From CAWUKT01 sp041565275 (GTDB taxonomy: Bacteria; Bacteroidota; Bacteroidia; J057; JADKCL01), in the NCBI GenBank assembly GCA_041565275.1, contig JBFGVE010000011.1, forward strand, positions 1 through 40,782: a DNA stretch of 40,782 nt. The letters run 5' to 3'. Under the pieces are notes generated by a model. The model was given only the letters and a program-made list of their open reading frames with translations. It did no database searches and was not told the origin of the DNA. Within the stretch, counting starts at the first letter, position 1, and every line of letters starts with the position of its first letter. Position numbers and translations under genes: made by a program. Below, in pieces: positions 1 through 8,022 of this stretch.

Positions 1-12
1 AGGTTCACGAAC

Positions 13-978
13 ATGAAAGCCAATGGAGATATTTTTTGTACCTTAAACCTGTCTATGAGATTACGTCAACAAATATTCAGGATTGTAAATGAAGATTCCG
101 GGAACTATCGACCCAGCCGCTTGTTCAATGGTGCTATTATCTTATTGATTATCCTGAACGTGGTGGCTATCATCATGGAATCAGATGATTATTTCGCAGT
201 TAGGTACAAAGTTGTGTTTGATCAAATTGAGTTCTGGTCAGTGTTGATTTTTGGCTTTGAGTACATACTGAGACTGGGCACTGCGGATTTCATATATCCC
301 GATAAAAAAGGATGGAAGGCTTTCTTAACGTATTTAGTATCTCCACTAGCGATCGTTGACCTACTGGCCATTTTACCATCGATTATCATCATCATAGCAC
401 CGTACACCATTTATCTGGTGGGAGCTTTGGATTTCAGAATGATCAGATTGTTGCGGACATTGCGTCTGTTTCGCGTATTCAAAATCTCTCGCTATTCCTC
501 TTCTTTGAGAATGATTATCACAGTGTTCCGAGAAAAGGGGAGAGAACTGGGAGTAACCATTTTTATAACTTTCATTCTAATGGTACTGTCTTCTACTTTA
601 ATGTTCACTGTAGAACATGATGCTCAGGAGGACCAATTCCCCAATATTCTAGCGACTTTTTGGTGGGCAGTGGCCACTCTTACCACAGTAGGCTACGGTG
701 ATGTATACCCTATCACGGGAGCTGGAAAGGTTTTGGGGGGAGTAATTGCGCTTTTGGGTATTGGATTGGTAGCACTTCCCACAGGTATACTTAGTTCAGC
801 ATTTGTTGACAAAATGGAACGCAATAAGCAAAGAGAAGAAGCGATAGCAGGGGAGTCCTTTAAAGGAGAAGCAGGACAAGTTATTCCCAAGACACCATAT
901 TGTGCCCATTGCGGGAAAGAGCTAGGACCTGATGGAAAACCTCTGGATGATCAATGCGGTAGAGAAAGCATATCTTAG
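13..978 (+). CDS. Voltage-gated K+ channel (Kv-like), first of a tandem pair
   Basis: This is an inner-membrane ion channel of the six-transmembrane voltage-gated K+ family. The voltage sensor S4 is visible at about residues 141-157, with a basic residue at every third position (R142, R145, R148, R151, R154, K157). The K+ selectivity filter TTVGYGD is at residues 224-230, in a pore loop preceded by FWWAVATL. After S6 (GLVALPTGILSSAF) the short cytoplasmic tail ends in a Cys-rich segment, CAHCGKEL followed by a later Cys, resembling half of a zinc ribbon. The gene is 60 bp upstream of a clear paralogue. The start is uncertain: an ATG at 55 (residue 15) matches the N-terminus of the paralogue better than the ATG at 13. 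K+ selectivity follows from the filter; zinc binding is inference. Confidence 0.93.
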   Translation: MKANGDIFCTLNLSMRLRQQIFRIVNEDSGNYRPSRLFNGAIILLIILNVVAIIMESDDYFAVRYKVVFDQIEFWSVLIFGFEYILRLGTADFIYPDKKGWKAFLTYLVSPLAIVDLLAILPSIIIIIAPYTIYLVGALDFRMIRLLRTLRLFRVFKISRYSSSLRMIITVFREKGRELGVTIFITFILMVLSSTLMFTVEHDAQEDQFPNILATFWWAVATLTTVGYGDVYPITGAGKVLGGVIALLGIGLVALPTGILSSAFVDKMERNKQREEAIAGESFKGEAGQVIPKTPYCAHCGKELGPDGKPLDDQCGRESIS

Positions 979-1038
979 ATTGTTTGTTTCAATGGATTTG
1001 TATAATATTAATTTAGAGAATCTAAAATCAAATCATCC

Positions 1039-2058
1039 ATGACATTTCGGAAACGTCTCTACGCATTTGTAGATGAAGACAGTAGAACGGGGAATTTTTT
1101 CAATACCCTGATCATATTGTTGATCACTTTGAATATGATTGCTATCATCTTGGAGTCTGTCAAATCACTTCGAGAACAGTACGATCATTTGTTTGAGGCC
1201 TTCGAATCTTTTTGTCTGGTCGTATTTACCATAGAGTACATTATAAGGGTTTTGACAGCAGATTTTGTTTTTCTAGAGTACAAAGGATGGCGCCCTTTCG
1301 TCAAGTATGTATTTTCTTTCATGGCTTTGATAGACCTGCTTTCTATCCTACCTTCTCTACTGCTGATATTACTTCCCCAGGGAGTACTGGCCGAAATGCA
1401 GTTTATACGAATGCTGAGGATAATGCGGATATTTAGGGTACTGAAGATCACCAGATATTCGAACTCCCTCCGGATGATGGGGGATGTACTCAAAGAAAAG
1501 AGCGGAGACCTTTCCATCACCATTTTTGTAGCTATGATCCTAATGGTGATTGCATCGACATTGATGTACTATGCGGAGCATTCTGCTCAACCAGATCAGT
1601 TTCCTGATATCGTACATGCTTTCTGGTGGGCGATTGCGACCCTGACTACGGTGGGTTATGGCGATGTCTATCCCGTTACTGGCGTAGGTAAAATTTTGAG
1701 TGGTTCGATCGCATTGCTTGGCATTGGATTGGTGGCGCTTCCCACAGGTATATTGAGTTCTGCATTTGTGGATAGAATGGAGGATGCAAGACGTAAAAAG
1801 AAGGAAGAAAAGAATACTGGCACCGTTGGGAAAGGTCCAACAGCCATCGATCCAAAAGATACAACTTCTTCCAAAGTAGCTGAGCCAACGGTACAGGAGG
1901 AGCGGAATGGCGGTGGCAAAGCAGAGTCAGCCATTGCAGATAAACTCGGAGTAATTCTGCCCGAATGCCCCCACCCAACACTGCTTTCTAATGGTGACTT
2001 CCCGGCTTGGATGAGTTATTGTCCTATGTGTGGAGAAAATATAGAGCAGGAGGCTTAA
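1039..2058 (+). CDS. Voltage-gated K+ channel (Kv-like), second of a tandem pair
   Basis: This is a paralogue of the channel just upstream, with the same layout: an N-terminal FxDEDSRTGN segment, S1-S4, the filter TTVGYGD at residues 203-209, and S6 with GLVALPTGILSSAF. S4 carries one basic residue fewer at its start (Gln where the first gene has Arg). The C-terminal tail is longer, with a charged, Lys/Glu-rich linker, and ends in CPH followed about 20 residues later by YCPMCGENI, which looks like a Cys/His zinc-binding module. Its stop codon (2056-2058) overlaps the stop codon of the convergent TerB-like gene. The pair may form homo- or heterotetramers; this is inference. Confidence 0.93.
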   Translation: MTFRKRLYAFVDEDSRTGNFFNTLIILLITLNMIAIILESVKSLREQYDHLFEAFESFCLVVFTIEYIIRVLTADFVFLEYKGWRPFVKYVFSFMALIDLLSILPSLLLILLPQGVLAEMQFIRMLRIMRIFRVLKITRYSNSLRMMGDVLKEKSGDLSITIFVAMILMVIASTLMYYAEHSAQPDQFPDIVHAFWWAIATLTTVGYGDVYPVTGVGKILSGSIALLGIGLVALPTGILSSAFVDRMEDARRKKKEEKNTGTVGKGPTAIDPKDTTSSKVAEPTVQEERNGGGKAESAIADKLGVILPECPHPTLLSNGDFPAWMSYCPMCGENIEQEA

Positions 2059-2993
2059 CCTACCCGGCGCTTGAAAGCAATTCGGCAGCGTTCCGCATCA
2101 TCTTTGTCAAGCCCGATCTTTCCCGCGATTTTAAACAGCTCATCTCTAGGGATATCCGGATCGATATTTTTTTCTAACACAAAATATTTAGCATGCTTGG
2201 TAAGGTCATTTCGAACCGTATCGGTCAGGTTAAAAACGTCAGCATACTCCATCAGCAACTCTTCCTCTATAGAATCTAGTTCCAGATCGATCAAAGCGAT
2301 TACCCAGGCAAACATATAAATTGTGCCCTTTACACCTTCAGTAACCTCTTGTGCTTCAATAGATGAAACAGGATCTGATTTAGCAAGAACATCCAGTCCA
2401 GGCTGATCCGGGGGAATGATCTCTTTGAAAAATTCAGCTTCTTCAGGAGCAACCTGACCATCGGCATAGGCCAATTCAGCCATTACCCGTGCAAAGATAT
2501 TTTTATCGTGCGCATCTGCGATTGGATTTGCTGCAACTTGTTCTTCAAAGGGGGATTTGGGTGGCGGCGGTGGAGGAACACCAGGTTTACCCCATTCCTG
2601 GGTGGTTTCGTTCCATTCAAAGTATTTGGAAACCTTTTCAAAAGCTTCAACAATAGCATTATCAATTTCTTTTTGGGAAACTCCCTGCCCTGGCTTGATC
2701 TCTCGGGAAGCTTGGTTCATGGTCTGTCCGATCATCCTACCGGCGATACCTCCACCAAGTCCACTACGGACCGCTCGCACCGCACCGCGTCTGGCGTACA
2801 TTACCCCTGTGCGTGTCGCTCGATCCTTGATCTTGCTTCCGACATCGCGAGATTTCTTTATGGTATAACTGACATCATAGATCTCATCTGAACCAGGAAG
2901 GGCGAACTCAATGTACAGTGTACGATTGTCCACTTCCTGTGTTACGATAAGGGGTTCAATCTGTTCAAGGGTATATTTATTTTTCTTTGCCAT
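2055..2993 (-). CDS. TerB-like domain protein
   Basis: This 312-residue protein has no signal peptide. Residues about 1-70 hold a beta-rich segment. It is followed by an Arg/Gly-rich stretch (about 70-95, GLGGGIAGRMIGQTMNQ), an alpha-helical part, a run of six prolines near residue 140, and then a helical TerB-like domain from about residue 160 (NIFARVMAELAYADGQVAPEE, compare the AxADGxxxxxE pattern of TerB/DjlA-type domains). TerB-like domains bind metal ions and are known from tellurite-resistance and phage-stress gene sets. It lies 26 bp downstream of the STAND-like ATPase gene on the same strand, so the two are probably one operon. The acidic residues of the TerB helix pair are present in DGQVAPEEAE. 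Precise role unknown; the family call is from motif reading only. Confidence 0.72.
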   Translation of the reverse strand: MAKKNKYTLEQIEPLIVTQEVDNRTLYIEFALPGSDEIYDVSYTIKKSRDVGSKIKDRATRTGVMYARRGAVRAVRSGLGGGIAGRMIGQTMNQASREIKPGQGVSQKEIDNAIVEAFEKVSKYFEWNETTQEWGKPGVPPPPPPKSPFEEQVAANPIADAHDKNIFARVMAELAYADGQVAPEEAEFFKEIIPPDQPGLDVLAKSDPVSSIEAQEVTEGVKGTIYMFAWVIALIDLELDSIEEELLMEYADVFNLTDTVRNDLTKHAKYFVLEKNIDPDIPRDELFKIAGKIGLDKDDAERCRIAFKRRVG

Positions 2994-3019
2994 TTCTAAC
3001 TAGGATTTTTGATTATCAA

Positions 3020-5068
3020 TTACTCTTTCAGCCAGCCTTGAAGGTCTGACCATGTATTAAAGATAGCTGGGTCACTGAACCCAACAGCAGGTCCGGAAAA
3101 TTTTAAGATTCCCTGCCGGACAAAGTATTCTATCAATTCGTCCAACTGCGATTGAAAGCGGCCGATACCACTCTTGATTTCCGAGGTTTTGATGCTTCCA
3201 TCTGCACCCGCCTTTTGTGCAACATAGACCATCAACCGCTTTGCGACTCGCTTCCTCATGACTGGAGCAAGGGATGCATAAACGGATTCGGCACGGTGTA
3301 CAAGTTCTTTGGCCTCTTGGGGAACATCCCCAAAGTCTTCTTTGAGAGAAAGGTCTATTTCTGCCAAGGCTTCTGCCGGAGGTGCACCGTCTCCCAAATC
3401 AGTACTGTACGTAGCAGAATCGGGGCTGGTTGACTTGCCGGAACCTGGGGAAAGTCCAAAAACCCATTCTTTAAGACGTGGCCACTTTTCAACAATATCA
3501 AGATCTGAAATTTCAATTTTGGTGTTGGGTTTGAGATCACCCTTTGGGTCTTGGATAAGAATTCCAGCCATAATGAAGACTGCGAGGACGTCATTGATCC
3601 TGCTGGAGAAGCGGCCAATCGCATAGCCTAAAGAGTCGACGGTCATCTTGGGTGCCTCTGAGGCATTGGCAGAACGCCCCATAATGATCATCACTTTTTT
3701 CGCAATACGCTTGTCAAGAGTAGTTTGGAGTGCATTGTAAGCAGATTCTGCTCGCTCAGACAATGGAAGGCTTAAATCGATTTTGGTATCTCCAAAAGCT
3801 GCACCAGTAGATTTTTGCTCTGCAAGGAAGACAGTCTTAATTCTGCTTCGACGGCCCTCTTGTTCAGACCTGATCTCTGAGGTTGCATCCGCCCAGTCTC
3901 TTACAAGTTGTCGAACATGCTTCTCAATCTGTGTCAGTGGTTCACGTTCAAAATAAAGCTCTTCGGCAAGGTGTTTGCTCATCCGATGTAAAAGCTCAGA
4001 GGTTAGGACATCGGTCATTTGAGCCTTAAGATCAATGATGATGTCATCTCTATCTTCTTCCGCTAGGTTGCCAATTTTGGAAGCAATAAGCAATTGGGGC
4101 CAAATGGTTTCTGTAATGGATTTCAGTTCCTTCGTAATATGCTTTACAGATGAGGCTGCAACCATCCGGGAATTGGTGTTTGGAGAAGTTTCTTTCAGCA
4201 TCTTCTTCCATTTGGTCTTCATGACCTCAGCCATATCTTCAGAGATGTTTCGAATTTTGGGAATGGCAACCCTCTGATAAATATCCTGCTGCATCAACCA
4301 CTCAGGCGATAAGAGCTCATCACTAAGGTCATTGCCAAGGATCCTACTTTTTTCTATTTGAAAAGCCTGGTCAATGACGCCTTCTAACTCTCTCTGATTG
4401 GGGTTATAGAGGCGAAAGCGACATAAATTGACGGCTTGGTTCAATTCTTTAAAGTTTGTTTTCCAGAGGTCTGCTTTAGGAGGCCGAATAGCTGCAAGAA
4501 CATAGATCTGCCGCTTGTGCAGACTTGCATGTAACAACATCCTTATGAACAGTAACTTCTCCTCTTGTGAAAGGATAGTGGAAAAAAACAGGTTTTCGAA
4601 TTGGTCAACGATGAGGAGAAAGTTGTAGCCCCTGGGCTTGAGAAATTTTTCATAAACCCAGATCAAACCGGAATGGTTTTCCCGCTTAAGAACCCTTTTG
4701 ATCTTGTTTTCAAATAACGGGTCAACTTTTTCATTACTGCTAACGAGGATATTTGAACCAGAGTCAGCAATAGCCTGGGTGACTAAATCAAATGGGTTAT
4801 CTTCGCGGGTCAGTTTGATATGGGCGACTTTCCACTTCATGCCAGCTTTAGCCTTGAATCTTCTTTCTACCTCTCGCATATTCCTGACCTCAGATTCAAG
4901 CCCTCGCTTAAGCTCCTTACATATTCGGGATTTGCCAGTATTTCTAGGTCCAGATATTGCAACAAAGTGGTGCTGCCTCATCCGACTTCTGAGTTTTTCA
5001 ATTTCTGCAATTCGTGACATCAGGGGTATGCTATTTCCATATTGCCGGTAGCTATAATTCCGAGCCAT
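3020..5068 (-). CDS. STAND-like P-loop ATPase with a tandem-duplicated C-terminal domain
   Basis: This 682-residue protein has Walker A GPRNTGKS at residues 40-47 and Walker B LLIVDQFENLF at 151-161, the DQFE form typical of STAND-type ATPases. A VLAAIRPP segment follows at the place expected for a sensor. The middle (about 200-420) is helical and charged. The C-terminus contains two related units of about 110 residues. Each starts with IDLSL, continues with RAES(A/V)Y and KR(I/V)AK(K/R), then IGRF and GIL, and ends with W-x-x-(L)-(K/Q)-(E/G)-W. They lie at about 430-545 and 575-682 and look like repeated winged-helix or scaffold domains. No nuclease, TIR or protease domain is visible. It is the first gene of a probable operon with the TerB-like gene. 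STAND proteins often act as stress or phage sensors; that role here is inference. Confidence 0.78.
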   Translation of the reverse strand: MARNYSYRQYGNSIPLMSRIAEIEKLRSRMRQHHFVAISGPRNTGKSRICKELKRGLESEVRNMREVERRFKAKAGMKWKVAHIKLTREDNPFDLVTQAIADSGSNILVSSNEKVDPLFENKIKRVLKRENHSGLIWVYEKFLKPRGYNFLLIVDQFENLFFSTILSQEEKLLFIRMLLHASLHKRQIYVLAAIRPPKADLWKTNFKELNQAVNLCRFRLYNPNQRELEGVIDQAFQIEKSRILGNDLSDELLSPEWLMQQDIYQRVAIPKIRNISEDMAEVMKTKWKKMLKETSPNTNSRMVAASSVKHITKELKSITETIWPQLLIASKIGNLAEEDRDDIIIDLKAQMTDVLTSELLHRMSKHLAEELYFEREPLTQIEKHVRQLVRDWADATSEIRSEQEGRRSRIKTVFLAEQKSTGAAFGDTKIDLSLPLSERAESAYNALQTTLDKRIAKKVMIIMGRSANASEAPKMTVDSLGYAIGRFSSRINDVLAVFIMAGILIQDPKGDLKPNTKIEISDLDIVEKWPRLKEWVFGLSPGSGKSTSPDSATYSTDLGDGAPPAEALAEIDLSLKEDFGDVPQEAKELVHRAESVYASLAPVMRKRVAKRLMVYVAQKAGADGSIKTSEIKSGIGRFQSQLDELIEYFVRQGILKFSGPAVGFSDPAIFNTWSDLQGWLKE

Positions 5069-5351
5069 CCAACGAAGAACAAGAGGCTCGGGTGCTTTTC
5101 CATTTTAAAAGTAATAAAAAAAAAGTCTGAATCAGATTTTTCCTTTATCCGAATCATTTTAAAGGGTTTCAGGGGTGTAAAGCTATTTTGGGATTTATGT
5201 ATACTTTGAAAGGACAGATAATCAAGATAATGGAGAATATTTGGCTGCAAGGAAAAAAGATTTTGAATTTTTTACAATATTTAATACCGCAGAATGAAGG
5301 GGATTCATATTAAATCTCCTAGGGTAGATTTATTGGCATTTTTCACTATAT

Positions 5352-5420
5352 TGCCTGAGCATGTGTGCTTGCATTTATCCACGTTGTGGACAGCAAACCC
5401 ATCAAAGAAGGTCTCAGGCA
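5352..5420. repeat. Nested inverted repeat (three-tier hairpin) in an intergenic region
   Basis: The 471-bp divergent gap between the ATPase gene and the PorE-like gene (5069-5539) shows no convincing gene. It holds three nested complementary pairs: TGCCTGAG (5352-5359) with CTCAGGCA (5413-5420); GTGTGCT (5363-5369) with AGCAAAC (5392-5398), one mismatch; and TCCAC (5378-5382) with GTGGA (5386-5390) around a 3-nt loop. The arms are in the correct nested order, so a single strand could fold into one branched-free hairpin. It could be a small RNA, a leader structure for the gene at 5540, or the remnant of a small repeat. Promoters for both flanking genes must also lie in this gap, but I see no clear -7 box. 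Confidence 0.4.
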
Positions 5421-5539
5421 GGATTTGAGGTAACTCCTCATTAAAGTGCCTCCTTCGTAAGAGAAGCGTTTAATGACTATTTTAAACCGTTGAGTCATTT
5501 CTGGGTCAGCGGCTCTGTCAGAAAGGTATTTTGTTCTAA

Positions 5540-8005
5540 ATGAAAATCAAACTATTGCTTATCCTGACCTCTCTTTTACTGTTCTCTCAGTGGGGAGTGT
5601 CTCAGGTATATGTTTCTTCCAGGACCAACGCCAGATTGCAGGATAGTCGGCAGTGGCGAGAGGATATCGTGAAGATCCACAGTATACTTAAGAGCGGAGA
5701 GTCTCCAGCTAGGATGGAAGAACTAGCCGATCGTTATCGGATGATCGGTGATTTTGAGAAAGCAGAAAGCTGGTACCGCAAGTCGATCATTGGTGGCAGT
5801 CAGTCTTTTGATTGCCGTCTGAATTATGCAAGGGTTCTTCAAGGAAACGGTAAGTATCAGGAGGCAAAAAGTCAGTTCAAACTTTTTGCAGAGTTAACCG
5901 GTCAACCCTCATTGGGTGTGAAATATATTGCATCCTGTGATATGGCAATGAGAGCTAGAAATGAAAATGGACGCTATGCGATTCGTGCTCTAGACGAAGT
6001 TAATACGGTTAACTCCGATGTAATTTCGATCAATGGTAAGTACCATGCTGTCTTTGCAACTCGAAGTAAAAAGAGGGTTATTGGTACTGACAAAGATATT
6101 GGGTATGAGGGAGATTATGACCTTTTTTCAGCGGTCAAACGCAGCCGGGGACAACTGGAAAAGGTGCGACGGATCAGGGGCAAAGCACGCTCCAGGCATA
6201 GTGATTTCAGTGCGGTTGATATGCCTAAAAGTGGACTTGTACTCTTCACTCGCGTTTGGAAACCTCACAAACGAACTGGTTCCTTGGCTTCGACGTGGGC
6301 AGGTAGTGGTAAAGAGCAAAGAGTAAGGATCCTGAAGGCCCGGGTGCGTGGGATGAAGGGGACCAGATGGAATGATTTAGAAACTTTTCCCCATAATTTG
6401 TCAGACAATAGTTCCAATTTCCACCCGGCTATTCACCCCTCTGGTGATGTGGTCGTTTTTTGCTCTACTCGTCCTGGGGGCTTTGGCGGAGCTGACCTTT
6501 ACATGGTAAAGCGAGAAGGGAAAATGTGGAGCGCTCCTCTTAACTTGGGTTCCGAATTGAATTCCGAGGGAGACGAGCTTTTCCCTTCCTTTAACCGGGA
6601 AGGTTTCTTATTCTTTGCTTCAGATGGCCATATTGGATATGGGGGACTGGACGTTTACACTGCTGATTATTCCCAAGGACGCTATACCAATGCGGTCAAT
6701 ATGGGTTCAGGGCTTAACTCGTCCAGAGATGATTTCGGAATCTCCTGGGACCCAAGAACTTCATCAGGATACTTCAGTTCCAACAGGAACCCTGCTTCAG
6801 GAGATGATATTTATTACTTCAGACGTCGCCCGGGTGTGACTGGTCGTGTATTTGACAGCACGACCAAGAAAAGTCTGGCAGGTTCTACCGTTAGGATTCA
6901 AGACATTCGCGGCAATGAAAAAGTGATCATTACCGATGAGGTAGGCAAGTTTTCCGAGCCATGTAAAATCAACACAGGTTACCTGTTGACCGTTGATAAA
7001 CCTGGCTTTTTCACTTACCAAGATACTTTCTGGACAAAAGATATTCCACAGGGCCGCGATGTAAATCTGTATGTGTACCTTGAAGCGAAACAGCTTTACG
7101 AAATGAGTGGTATCACTTACGATCTAGAGTTAGACTCGCTGTTGGGAGAGACTAAAATTAAGGTTATTAGCGGTGGCAAGGTCGTAGATGAACTGTACAC
7201 TGATACTGATTCAGCCGATTTCAAGATTAGTCTCCGTGAAAATCAAGATTATTCTATCATTTTCGAGAAAGAAGGCTACATGGCAAAGGTGTTCAACCTT
7301 TCAATTGGAGATACTCGCGGAGGTGGGATCCGTGAGGATCTTGTGTCAATGACCAAGGGCGAATATGTTCTGGTTCGTGGGCAGGTCCGGGAAGATTCTG
7401 ATATGGAGGCTTTTATACCCCAAGCTTCAATAGTAATTATCAACAATAAAACTCAGCAAATAGTTGACTCTACACTCAGCCTTCGTGACGGATCATTTTA
7501 TGCAGTCATTCCGCGAGGTGGTGGTGATTATTCCATTGTTACTTCTAAGGAAGGATTCCTCGCTGCAAGTACCAGTGGATTAAAACCTGAGGTCGGTACC
7601 ACTGAGCTGAATGTTGAGCTAGTGATGCACGAAGTAAGATTTGGCCTTGACAATAACATTAAGGTCATTTACCATACTTACAATCAGACTGAACTGGATC
7701 TTCTTTCTAAGAAAGATCTTAATGAGATCTACTTCTTCTTAAGGGATAATCCGAATGCAAAACTGGAAGTTCGATCTCATACTGATTCGAGGGGAACAAA
7801 AAAGTACAACCTTGAACTTTCTCGTCGTCGTTCAGAGTCGGTTGTTGCGTACATTCAAACCCATCTTCCTTTGCCGGATGATCGGTTTATTGCCTGGGGC
7901 TTTGGAGAGGAATATCTTCTCAATAGGTGTGCTGACGGTGTAAATTGTACAGAAGAGGAACACGCAAACAACCGCCGCACGGAACTGAAACTCGTAGAGC
8001 GTTGA
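5540..8005 (+). CDS. PorE-like envelope protein: TPR, PD40 beta-propeller, carboxypeptidase-regulatory-like and OmpA domains
   Basis: This 821-residue exported protein has a signal peptide at residues 1-21 (MKIKLLLILTSLLLFSQWGVS), without a lipobox. TPR helices lie at about 50-130, including the DRYRMIGDFEKAESWY unit. PD40-type beta-propeller repeats follow at about 145-430, for example HPSGDVVVFCSTRPGGFGG and FNREGFLFFASDGHIGYGGLDVY. A carboxypeptidase-regulatory-like fold starts at about 433 (GVTGRVFDSTTKKSLAG). The C-terminal OmpA-like peptidoglycan-binding domain covers about 700-821 (LEVRSHTDSRGTKKYNLELS, then NNRRTELKL). This domain order is that of PorE, a T9SS accessory protein linking the outer-membrane machinery to peptidoglycan. 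However, Bacteroidota encode many similar proteins, so orthology is not proven. It is followed 17 nt later by a second gene in the same operon. Confidence 0.88.
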   Translation: MKIKLLLILTSLLLFSQWGVSQVYVSSRTNARLQDSRQWREDIVKIHSILKSGESPARMEELADRYRMIGDFEKAESWYRKSIIGGSQSFDCRLNYARVLQGNGKYQEAKSQFKLFAELTGQPSLGVKYIASCDMAMRARNENGRYAIRALDEVNTVNSDVISINGKYHAVFATRSKKRVIGTDKDIGYEGDYDLFSAVKRSRGQLEKVRRIRGKARSRHSDFSAVDMPKSGLVLFTRVWKPHKRTGSLASTWAGSGKEQRVRILKARVRGMKGTRWNDLETFPHNLSDNSSNFHPAIHPSGDVVVFCSTRPGGFGGADLYMVKREGKMWSAPLNLGSELNSEGDELFPSFNREGFLFFASDGHIGYGGLDVYTADYSQGRYTNAVNMGSGLNSSRDDFGISWDPRTSSGYFSSNRNPASGDDIYYFRRRPGVTGRVFDSTTKKSLAGSTVRIQDIRGNEKVIITDEVGKFSEPCKINTGYLLTVDKPGFFTYQDTFWTKDIPQGRDVNLYVYLEAKQLYEMSGITYDLELDSLLGETKIKVISGGKVVDELYTDTDSADFKISLRENQDYSIIFEKEGYMAKVFNLSIGDTRGGGIREDLVSMTKGEYVLVRGQVREDSDMEAFIPQASIVIINNKTQQIVDSTLSLRDGSFYAVIPRGGGDYSIVTSKEGFLAASTSGLKPEVGTTELNVELVMHEVRFGLDNNIKVIYHTYNQTELDLLSKKDLNEIYFFLRDNPNAKLEVRSHTDSRGTKKYNLELSRRRSESVVAYIQTHLPLPDDRFIAWGFGEEYLLNRCADGVNCTEEEHANNRRTELKLVER

Positions 8006-8006
8006 T

Positions 8007-8012
8007 AAGGAG
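8007..8012 (+). promoter_or_regulatory. Shine-Dalgarno site AAGGAG
   Basis: AAGGAG stands 10 nt before the ATG at 8023, overlapping nothing but the 17-nt gap after the stop codon of the PorE-like gene. It decides the start of the second gene, since Bacteroidota genes in this window mostly lack such a site. Confidence 0.65.
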
Positions 8013-8022
8013 TGATAATAAA

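Noticed and set aside
5020..5250. A 76-codon minus-strand frame upstream of and overlapping the ATPase gene start
   Set aside because: Low-complexity Phe/Ser/Lys content, overlap with the ATPase N-terminus in another frame, and no support from motifs.
5376..5384. TTATCCACG, close to a DnaA box
   Set aside because: It is a single imperfect site with no cluster, no AT-rich unwinding region and no dnaA or replication gene nearby; it is better explained as part of the nested hairpin.
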